From: Cyanobacteria bacterium UBA11153
GTDB lineage: Bacteria; Cyanobacteriota; Cyanobacteriia; Cyanobacteriales; Coleofasciculaceae
Reading direction: 5' to 3'
DNA: 13,711 nt
NCBI GenBank assembly: GCA_003511885.1
Contig: DOIX01000171.1
Span: 13,016 to 26,726 of the forward strand
Shown: positions 8,118 to 13,711 of the stretch, piece by piece
How positions within the stretch are numbered: the stretch's first letter is position 1
Layout: each line of letters begins with the position of its first letter
Notes under the pieces: generated by a model
What the model was told of the DNA's origin: nothing
Database searches by the model: none
The model's input: only the letters and a program-made list of their open reading frames with translations
Made by a program: the position numbers and the translations under genes

Positions 8118-9479
8118 TTATCTGAGCCGACAATCTCTTAATTTTAATATTTCTTCTAGGCTTAATCGTCTGAATGTTTTCGATTCAGTTGGTTGTTGTG
8201 GCAATGGTGGCAGAGATTCAGTGGGAAGAGATGACTGGGATTCGACTTTTTTAGTTTGAATATTTGCCGGAGTTTGATGATAGCTCAAATTATTTGATGA
8301 AGCGGAAGTGGATGATTCCCTCTCTTCAATTAAGCGAATTGCTTCTGATGCAGAAGCCTCTCCGTTAATTACAGAAATAATCCCTGGTAGGTATTGTTCC
8401 ATCATCCAAATATTAGTGTAAACTAAGTCTTTAATTTGGTCTGATATCGGCAGTGAGTGATAAACTTTAGTCTGGGTTTTATAGCGAATTTCTCTGGCGG
8501 TAAAGTCTAATTCAAAATTCCCGATAATCGTGCCGTAGTTAGCGATGGATGTGAATTCTGCTAGGGCACGAAGTTTGGGTTTTGGTACTGCGATTGGGCA
8601 AATTGAATAAAAGACAAATTGGGATTTTTCTTCTAGCGTTTCGGCGTGGCAAGTGAATTGAGCATTTTTACCAATAAATGCCATTTCTAAGATTGTTGCG
8701 CCTTGAATTTTCCGAAAATCCCAGTCATCTGAGGTAAAAAATTCCAGGATTTTCGGGAAAATTTGGGTGAGATTTTCCTTCGGGGGAGGATTAGCATCAG
8801 CTAATTGCCACCAAGTTTTGGCTATTGACTCGATGGCTTCACCGATAGCTTCTCCTGAGATATTGTCTAAGGTGGTGTCAATCCATTCTTCAAATCCTTG
8901 GATAATTTCCCCGATGGCATCAGCAATGGTTTGGTTACCGATTGTTTCGAGATTAATTAATGTCGAATCTTGGCAGAAGTTAATCAGGGCATGGTTGAGT
9001 TTTTCGCCGTCGATGTTGTCAGCGGTTATGGTGGATGGGGGAAGATAATCCCAGAAAGTGCGATAGCCTATTTCTTCCTGTTTTACTTGTAAGGCTAGCC
9101 AATTTTCGGTGGATAAAAGTGGATGATTGGGTTGTTGTTGGTTGAGGTTTTTGATGTAGGTTGGTAAATTGGTAATCTGGGAGGTGAGGTGGGGGAGGAA
9201 GTCGGGTTTTAAGATGGCGGTAATTTCGATGTTGGATTCAGTTTTGAATAATCCTGCTGTGAGAGTTTCGCGTAATTCTGGTTTGAGGTTGAATAGGGAT
9301 TGGGTATCGATGATTTGGTATATTTCGGTGGGAATTTGGAAGGTGAGATTGGTGGAGATTATAGTTTCATTTTGTTTGGTGAGAGTGATAGTTAGTGCGT
9401 GGATAGTTAGGGGAGATTTGTGGGGGGTTTGTAGGGTTAAATTGGTTTGGAGTTGGTGAGTTTCGGTGTGATTTGTCAT
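8118..9479 (-). CDS. Uncharacterised 453-aa protein with a YbjN-like domain
   Basis: No family covers the whole protein that I recognise. Residues about 243-390 (from FPKILEFFTSDDW through LNFELDF-like strands GTIIGNFELDFTAREIRYKT to the helix DQIKDLVYTNIWMMEQYLPGI) resemble a YbjN domain, a T3SS-chaperone-like alpha/beta fold common in cyanobacteria. The N-terminal 130 residues are Thr/Asn/Gln-rich, beta-like and unassigned; residues 150-225 are helical; residues 390-430 form a Ser/Pro/Gln-rich linker before a short basic tail (FRRLSLEEILKLRDCRLR). The coding strand is strikingly poor in G in its first 300 bases. It is last in the minus-strand series that starts with the toxin gene, 60 bp after the SUFU-like gene, and could be co-transcribed with it. 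Its role there is unknown; a chaperone or adaptor for effector loading is only a guess. Confidence 0.6.
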   Translation of the reverse strand: MTNHTETHQLQTNLTLQTPHKSPLTIHALTITLTKQNETIISTNLTFQIPTEIYQIIDTQSLFNLKPELRETLTAGLFKTESNIEITAILKPDFLPHLTSQITNLPTYIKNLNQQQPNHPLLSTENWLALQVKQEEIGYRTFWDYLPPSTITADNIDGEKLNHALINFCQDSTLINLETIGNQTIADAIGEIIQGFEEWIDTTLDNISGEAIGEAIESIAKTWWQLADANPPPKENLTQIFPKILEFFTSDDWDFRKIQGATILEMAFIGKNAQFTCHAETLEEKSQFVFYSICPIAVPKPKLRALAEFTSIANYGTIIGNFELDFTAREIRYKTQTKVYHSLPISDQIKDLVYTNIWMMEQYLPGIISVINGEASASEAIRLIEERESSTSASSNNLSYHQTPANIQTKKVESQSSLPTESLPPLPQQPTESKTFRRLSLEEILKLRDCRLR

Positions 9480-9539
9480 ATCTAGTTATCCCAGTCTTAT
9501 TTAAAGTATAAGAGAAATTATGGTTTGATTGATTAGTTA

Positions 9540-10004
9540 TTATCTCTCATTTTGAGTTTTATCTATTCCTTCCTCCTGGGTTACAGAGGGTTTCAGGCTT
9601 GGGTTAAAACACCACCAATCTTTGACAAATAGACAATTCATCTTCTCAAACAAAGGAAGAGAAATATTTTGTATCACTAGGTTTGGGCTGAAAGATAAGC
9701 CCCTATCAAGACAACTCCACACTAAATCGGCAAAGCCTTTGCCCAGGGTTTCGTAATCTTGGCGAGATTGACCAATAGCAATATCTATCATTAACTCAGC
9801 ATATTCCCATGGAGTATTCATCCTCCGAGTAGCCAAGCCAATGGTTGCTAAGTCCGTTGGGTATTTTTCTACTTCTTCTCCGAAGTAATATAAAATATCC
9901 AATTTGTTGGGAATTGAGCTATCGTTTGGGGCTGGAACTGTTAAAATATAATCGGGTTCGCCATACCACTCTTCAAAATTCCTCTGTAAATCTTGTAAAT
10001 TCAC
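9540..10004 (-). CDS. SUFU-like candidate immunity protein with repeat-encoded tail
   Basis: A 154-residue protein whose first about 130 residues resemble the suppressor-of-fused (SUFU) domain: a LDILYYFGEE segment, the hallmark-like ATIGLATRRM, the YAELMIDIA strand and a terminal ISLPLFEKMNCLFVKDWW. Bacterial SUFU-domain proteins are known as immunity proteins beside polymorphic nuclease toxins, so an immunity role for the HNH toxin upstream is a reasonable inference, not shown. The start is GTG at 10002-10004, the first start after an in-frame stop, with GAGG about 10 nt upstream. The last 22 residues (FNPSLKPSVTQEEGI and onward) match a segment of the toxin at the DNA level and look like an appended tail. 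It follows the 264-aa gene by 97 bp. Confidence 0.65.
   Translation of the reverse strand: MNLQDLQRNFEEWYGEPDYILTVPAPNDSSIPNKLDILYYFGEEVEKYPTDLATIGLATRRMNTPWEYAELMIDIAIGQSRQDYETLGKGFADLVWSCLDRGLSFSPNLVIQNISLPLFEKMNCLFVKDWWCFNPSLKPSVTQEEGIDKTQNER
9561..9621 (-). repeat. Direct repeat copy A, 3' end of the SUFU-like gene
   Basis: This 61-bp segment matches 11470-11530 at 51 of 61 positions, with 25 identical consecutive bases (9580-9604). Both copies are read in the same frame on the minus strand, here as FNPSLKPSVTQEEGI. The copies are about 1.9 kb apart in direct orientation. Confidence 0.9.
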
Positions 10005-10101
10005 GAGCTACAAACCTCATTTTTAGTTCCTTAATAAAATTATCATTAATTGATGGTGTCAAGGCAATTACCAAACTAACTAATCTGACCAAGCTAGATC
10101 G

Positions 10102-10896
10102 TTACATTTGCATTTGAACTGATTGATTATCCCCTCTTAACTGATTGCCTTTAATCTCACAGAGCTTTTCGTCTAATTCGTGCCACATAGTTGTTCCTCC
10201 TAATTCATGAACTAAGTCAGAAATCAGGCCAGCCAACTTAGCATCACGAGCAAAGAACTCCTCGTCAAATGTTCCCACCGTTAAAATGAGCTGCAATGGC
10301 TGCCCACCTCTTTCGTAAATTAACAAATCTTCAGGAATTGTTTCATAAATAATTTCTTGCTCCAAATATTCTTTTTCGAGAAGTTTTAACAGATACTCGC
10401 TAATTTGAGGAAACTGGGAGTAAAAAATATCAAGGTTCGCTTTATCTTCCCTCAAAAGTTTAACTTTGGCTAATATTTTTTTCGCTTTCACTAGAGACTC
10501 TGAATCGTAAAAATCAGCTATTAACACGCATTTAGTAGGAAAGTAAACTAACCCAGAATCAAAATCATTATCATCTCTCGCTAACGTGCGAACTAAATGA
10601 GTTGTTTTCATCTCAAGTTGAATTGATTCTGTCAAGTGAACTTTAATTGACCACGTATGTAGCCATACATCTTTCCAATCGTGACTTAGTGGATCATCTG
10701 ACAAATAGTCAGTTATAAAATGATCAATAGTCCACTTGTCAAAATCAACTCCATCTAGTCCTAAATCGCCAAGCATTTCTGCGATCATTTCTTCTGTTCC
10801 TTGATTGATATACAGCCATTTGATCGCTGTAGCAAAGAATGAGAGTTCTTTCTTTTTCTTATCAAATGAAACGTTCCATAGGATAAAGCTAGACAT
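10102..10896 (-). CDS. Unrecognised 264-aa protein, second candidate immunity or accessory protein
   Basis: I do not recognise this family. The protein is acidic, has no signal peptide or membrane segment, and looks soluble: an N-terminal strand-rich part (SSFILWNVSFDKKKKELSFF), a region rich in Asp and Trp (DKWTIDHFITDYLSDD, DWKDVWLHTWSIKVHL), a central lysine-rich helix (SLVKAKKILAKVKLL) and a Glu/Leu-rich helix (YLLKLLEKEYLEQEI). I chose ATG at 10894-10896, which has GAGG 9 nt upstream; the in-frame TTG at 10909-10911 itself overlaps that ribosome binding site. It sits between the HNH toxin gene and the SUFU-like gene, the place where immunity genes usually lie. Acidic soluble immunity proteins are common partners of basic nucleases, but this is inference from position and charge. 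Confidence 0.75.
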   Translation of the reverse strand: MSSFILWNVSFDKKKKELSFFATAIKWLYINQGTEEMIAEMLGDLGLDGVDFDKWTIDHFITDYLSDDPLSHDWKDVWLHTWSIKVHLTESIQLEMKTTHLVRTLARDDNDFDSGLVYFPTKCVLIADFYDSESLVKAKKILAKVKLLREDKANLDIFYSQFPQISEYLLKLLEKEYLEQEIIYETIPEDLLIYERGGQPLQLILTVGTFDEEFFARDAKLAGLISDLVHELGGTTMWHELDEKLCEIKGNQLRGDNQSVQMQM

Positions 10897-11008
10897 AATA
10901 TTTTTCCTCAAATCAACAATTTTTTATCTATAGCAGTGCCAGATGGTTTATTTACAGTACATTTGTTATGACAACCTTGGAATCTAGCATCTATGCTCTA
11001 ATTTAGAA

Positions 11009-11031
11009 CTATAGCAGCGCGAAGCGCTATA
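11009..11031. repeat. REP-like palindrome at the toxin stop codon
   Basis: AGCGC-GAA-GCGCT (11016-11028) is flanked by TATAGC on the left and TATA on the right, giving a hairpin that includes the toxin's TAG stop. CTATAGCAGTGC at 10929-10940 repeats the left flank (CTATAGCAGCGC, 11009-11020) with one change, 80 bp away. Such words are common dispersed elements in cyanobacterial genomes; here they fill the 130-bp gap between the toxin and the 264-aa gene. Confidence 0.6.
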
Positions 11032-13711
11032 CTTTTTCATTTGGACCGCGAAAGTCTCGACCTACGATAATACTAAATGTTCTAGATGGTTTTCCTTTCT
11101 TAGCTCTATTACAAGACTCACACAAAAATCGTAAATTGCTGGGATCATCATACCATTTATTTCTTTCAGCTTGTGTCATATTGTTGCCCTCATTCTCCCA
11201 ATGCTCGGCAACATCTGTTATGTGGTCTATCTCTCCTTTGCCTTTTTTATGTTGAGCAACATCTTTATGATTAGGTCCTTGAAGTTCTGGTGAGTCTGTA
11301 TAATAACAGTGGTATAGGGAATTTCCATTTGAATCTTGTCCAGCGTAAGCTGGTGTAAGTATTTCTGTTAACCTGATATCGCGGTAATTTTTTTTGTAAA
11401 ATCTATCGCGCATTTCCTTTCTATATTCCGGTAGTATTTCCCATGTCTTTGGATCTACATATTTAGATTTATGTATTCCTTGCTGCTGAGTTACAGAGGG
11501 TTTCAGGCTTGGGTCAAAAGCCACCCGATCTCTGGTTGTTGGCACGCGATAAAGACCAATATTTTCTGATTCTTCTAACCAATCTTTTATATATCTTTGA
11601 GCAGTGCGTAACTGCTCACCCAATTCATCTGCTAGCTGCTGCGAAGTAAAAGAAGCTTGTTGAAAACGCTGTTTAGCCCTTTCTAGTGGGGTTCCTATTG
11701 CTTTTTCTGGCTCAAATGTATAGAGATCCTTGCCAGCTTCATAAATACAATCGATTTTTTTCCAATCCTTAATTCGTCTGACAGCAGTCCGACGATTTTC
11801 TCCGATAGCTGTTGCCAGTTGTTCATCTGTAAATGTTTGGTCTTGAAAATGCTGTTTCGCTATCTCTAGCTGTTTCTGAACTATTGATTCAGTTTTCTTT
11901 TCTCCTTTCTTAATTCCTTCACTAGCAATCCATCTGTAATCCCAAGTCTCACCTCCATCAACTACGGTAATTGACTTAAAAATAGGATTTTCCTGTTTAA
12001 CTTTTTTCGCTATCTTCTCGGCATCTTCTTTCGCGATTTTCCCCTGATTAAGATAGTTTGTCTCTTCTCTGTCAATCTGATTTAGTCCGGTTGTGACTTG
12101 CTTATCGTGTTCGGGATCTTTTCTATTCTGCCCTGTCAAATTATTGTTATTATTGTCTTCTCTATCTGGATTGGGCTTATTTGTAATTTCTTCACCCCCA
12201 CCCAACAAACTCTTCCCTTTCTCAACTACAAAATCCACCACCCTACTCACAGCATCCTCTACCTTCCCCTGCACCCTCTTAATCAAACTCTTAATCTGCT
12301 CGCTTATCCCCCCCAACCCCATCAATCGCGCCAAGAAACTAATCACAACAGGCAAAGTCCTCCCCATCGTTTGTTCCACATAATTAGCCGCCGCCCCAAT
12401 ATTTCCTGCCGCAATACTACCAATCGATGAAAATACCGCCTCACCCAAAGCCGCAATTTGCGCACCCCTCTCAATAAAGAACATCACAGTATTATAAATT
12501 GCCATCACCGCCTGAACAATTGCCCCAGCAGGATTAAACATGGAAATCAATTTAGTAATCGCCGCCCCAATAATACTATTCTTCACCCATTCCTTAATCC
12601 CACCCATCACCATCTCTTGCAGATTTCCCGTAAATTCAGCTATTTTCTGCCAAGCTGTAACTAATCCGCCTGTAACCATTCCCTTGATAAAATCAAAGGT
12701 TTTCTCTAATTTCCCTACTTTTCCTTCTCCAATCTTATTAACTAATTTTCCTCTCAATTTGTTATATGTAGCGCCGACAACTTGGAGGACAATTGAAACA
12801 ATTCCTTTTAAATCAAACTGGGCTGGCAGTGTTAAACCTGCACCCGCTAATGCACCAAATAACCAACCTGTCAAGCCATTCTTTAAATGAGTAGCAATGT
12901 TACCAGAAAACTTCTGAAAACCACCTCTTATTGCCCCAACCAAGTTACCACAAAAAGCAATGGGATCTTTGAGGATATTATTAAATGCACCACCAGCATT
13001 TTTGATAATTCCCATCACCTTAGCACCGCCAGCACCCATCACCCCTTCAAAGACAAACTCCATTACTTTTGTGCTAGCAGAAACGGCAAAATTCTTAATT
13101 CTGCCAATGGGTTCAATAAAAATGTTTTTAATCTTTTCTAATGCACCACTAGGGCTGAGTATATCGCTCATTCCTAATGAATCCCAGGCTTGTTTGAATA
13201 ATCCTTTAATCGTCTCCCAAGTGAGATTTAGTTTGGTTATTTGTGAATTAAACCAGTTAAATGCTTTATCGATTGCCCCTGATTGTTGAAGGTTATTAAA
13301 TATATTATCTCCACCAGGTACTAGGCTGAAGATACCGCGAATTAAGTTAGTACTATTTCTCGATACAGATGCGCCATTAATCGGATCTTTTCCGATAATT
13401 ACTGTTAATAATGGATAGCCGGGAATCTGATGAGCTAGCTGTGCGACTGGGCTGAGGATTTTACTTTTGGCTTCATCTATGGAGGTGGGTATCCCGAAAA
13501 TATCTCTTTGGATATTGGGATTAGTTGTGGAAATTGATAAGGGCTGTTGTGGGATTTCTGGAGATAATTTATCGGGGGAATAGTTAGGGAATTGTTTGGG
13601 AATAAGAGCTTTTTTGTCTGTTTTATCGGTTTCTGTTTGTAATTGGATAGGTTTTTGTTTATTTGATGCTAAAAAATTTGGTGGTGGGGGATTGTTTTTG
13701 GGTGTTAAAGA
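11027..13711 (-). CDS. Large eCIS-type polymorphic toxin with C-terminal HNH nuclease (5' end beyond window)
   Basis: The frame is open from the right window edge to a TAG at 11027-11029, giving 894 visible residues; the methionine at 13171 is internal because codons before it (AWDSLGMSDIL) belong to the same conserved stretch. In order (partial numbering): a Pro/Gln/Asn-rich linker (1-80); a segment with YPLLTVIIGKDPINGASVSR (about 105-125) and a long hydrophobic, Gly/Ala-rich helical region (to about 505) recalled from effectors linked to extracellular contractile injection systems, usually headed by DUF4157; an Asn-rich linker; a pre-toxin region with ITVVDGGETWDYRW; two helix-turn-helix-like modules (615-650, 676-711) with 22 of 36 identical residues; the repeat-encoded PSLKPSVTQ linker; and an HNH domain with IDH (828-830), EHW, NL and LCESCN (863-868). 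The likely outcome is DNA cleavage in a target cell. Delivery by eCIS is inferred, since no sheath, tube or spike gene is in view. Confidence 0.85.
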   Translation of the reverse strand, partial: SLTPKNNPPPPNFLASNKQKPIQLQTETDKTDKKALIPKQFPNYSPDKLSPEIPQQPLSISTTNPNIQRDIFGIPTSIDEAKSKILSPVAQLAHQIPGYPLLTVIIGKDPINGASVSRNSTNLIRGIFSLVPGGDNIFNNLQQSGAIDKAFNWFNSQITKLNLTWETIKGLFKQAWDSLGMSDILSPSGALEKIKNIFIEPIGRIKNFAVSASTKVMEFVFEGVMGAGGAKVMGIIKNAGGAFNNILKDPIAFCGNLVGAIRGGFQKFSGNIATHLKNGLTGWLFGALAGAGLTLPAQFDLKGIVSIVLQVVGATYNKLRGKLVNKIGEGKVGKLEKTFDFIKGMVTGGLVTAWQKIAEFTGNLQEMVMGGIKEWVKNSIIGAAITKLISMFNPAGAIVQAVMAIYNTVMFFIERGAQIAALGEAVFSSIGSIAAGNIGAAANYVEQTMGRTLPVVISFLARLMGLGGISEQIKSLIKRVQGKVEDAVSRVVDFVVEKGKSLLGGGEEITNKPNPDREDNNNNNLTGQNRKDPEHDKQVTTGLNQIDREETNYLNQGKIAKEDAEKIAKKVKQENPIFKSITVVDGGETWDYRWIASEGIKKGEKKTESIVQKQLEIAKQHFQDQTFTDEQLATAIGENRRTAVRRIKDWKKIDCIYEAGKDLYTFEPEKAIGTPLERAKQRFQQASFTSQQLADELGEQLRTAQRYIKDWLEESENIGLYRVPTTRDRVAFDPSLKPSVTQQQGIHKSKYVDPKTWEILPEYRKEMRDRFYKKNYRDIRLTEILTPAYAGQDSNGNSLYHCYYTDSPELQGPNHKDVAQHKKGKGEIDHITDVAEHWENEGNNMTQAERNKWYDDPSNLRFLCESCNRAKKGKPSRTFSIIVGRDFRGPNEKV
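11087..11314 (-). other. HNH endonuclease domain of the toxin
   Basis: The C-terminal domain has the HNH order: IDH with Asp829 and His830, a second His in AEHW (837), Asn in SNLRFL and the CxxC pair in LCESCNRAKKG (Cys864, Cys867, then Asn868). One Zn-binding CxxC is seen; a preceding CxxC half is not obvious. The spacing of 30 residues between the first His and the Cys pair fits a beta-beta-alpha-metal nuclease. All catalytic-type residues appear present, so it should be active. Confidence 0.8.
11470..11530 (-). repeat. Direct repeat copy B, inside the toxin gene before the HNH domain
   Basis: Partner of 9561-9621, with an identical 25-bp core at 11489-11513, translated here as FDPSLKPSVTQQQGI. 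It lies after the second helix-turn-helix module and about 60 residues before the HNH core, that is, at the border between the shared delivery part and the variable toxin tip. Confidence 0.9.
11579..11869 (-). other. Two tandem helix-turn-helix-like modules in the toxin
   Basis: Residues LEIAKQHFQDQTFTDEQLAT through RRIKDW (nt 11762-11869) and LERAKQRFQQASFTSQQLAD through RYIKDW (nt 11579-11686) align without gaps with 22 of 36 identities. Each reads as helix, FT turn, helix (EQLA/QQLA), G-E turn and recognition-like helix (RTAxRxIKDW), followed by a short strand pair that could be a wing. DNA or protein binding is inferred from the helix-turn-helix-like pattern. Confidence 0.65.

Noticed and set aside
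10911..10911. TTG start for the 264-aa gene, adding five residues
   Set aside because: The TTG overlaps the GAGG that serves the ATG at 10896, and no other ribosome binding site precedes it.
12093..12890. Several plus-strand frames opposite the toxin gene
   Set aside because: They are shadows caused by the skewed composition of the toxin; peptides are rich in Pro, Ser, Thr and Asn with no family resemblance.

Overview
The window looks like chromosomal DNA from a filamentous cyanobacterium, perhaps Oscillatoriales-like. Four things point this way: thf1/psb29, a gene of oxygenic phototrophs; a thioredoxin that resembles the cyanobacterial/plastid y type; several copies of the HIP1 octamer GCGATCGC; and an array of 7-bp tandem repeats between genes. 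Assignments rest on reading motifs by eye, without database searches.

Bases 1-8000 are mostly housekeeping. From the left they hold a 3'-truncated fabG (-), a divergent thioredoxin (+), thf1 (-), a STAS-domain anti-sigma-factor antagonist (-), hemF (-), an SRPBCC-fold protein (+), an extended SDR/epimerase-like protein (-) and hemE (-). hemF and hemE act two steps apart in tetrapyrrole synthesis but are separated here by other genes. The gaps hold a long inverted repeat between the convergent trx and thf1 genes, a structured stretch with promoter- and terminator-like ends that could be a small RNA (2849-3041, + strand), a 27-bp direct repeat, a heptanucleotide array and two nested hairpins upstream of hemE. 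A possible 33-codon gene lies between the STAS gene and thf1.

Bases 8118-13711 form an accessory block, all on the minus strand and without any HIP1 copy. First in transcription order is the 3' part (894 codons visible) of a large polymorphic toxin of the kind linked to extracellular contractile injection systems (eCIS). Its reading frame is open to the right window edge, so the methionine at 13171 is internal. The protein has a proline-rich linker, a long hydrophobic/amphipathic helical trafficking region, a pre-toxin region, two tandem helix-turn-helix-like modules, a short linker and an HNH nuclease domain. Next come an unrecognised 264-aa protein and a 154-aa SUFU-like protein, both candidate immunity factors, and then a 453-aa protein with a YbjN-like domain.

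The most striking structure is a direct repeat of about 60 bp (25 bp identical) read in the same frame in two different genes. One copy lies just before the HNH domain of the toxin; the other encodes the C-terminal tail of the SUFU-like protein. The two copies bracket the nuclease domain plus both candidate immunity genes (about 9580-11513), which is what a toxin-immunity module exchangeable by homologous recombination would look like.
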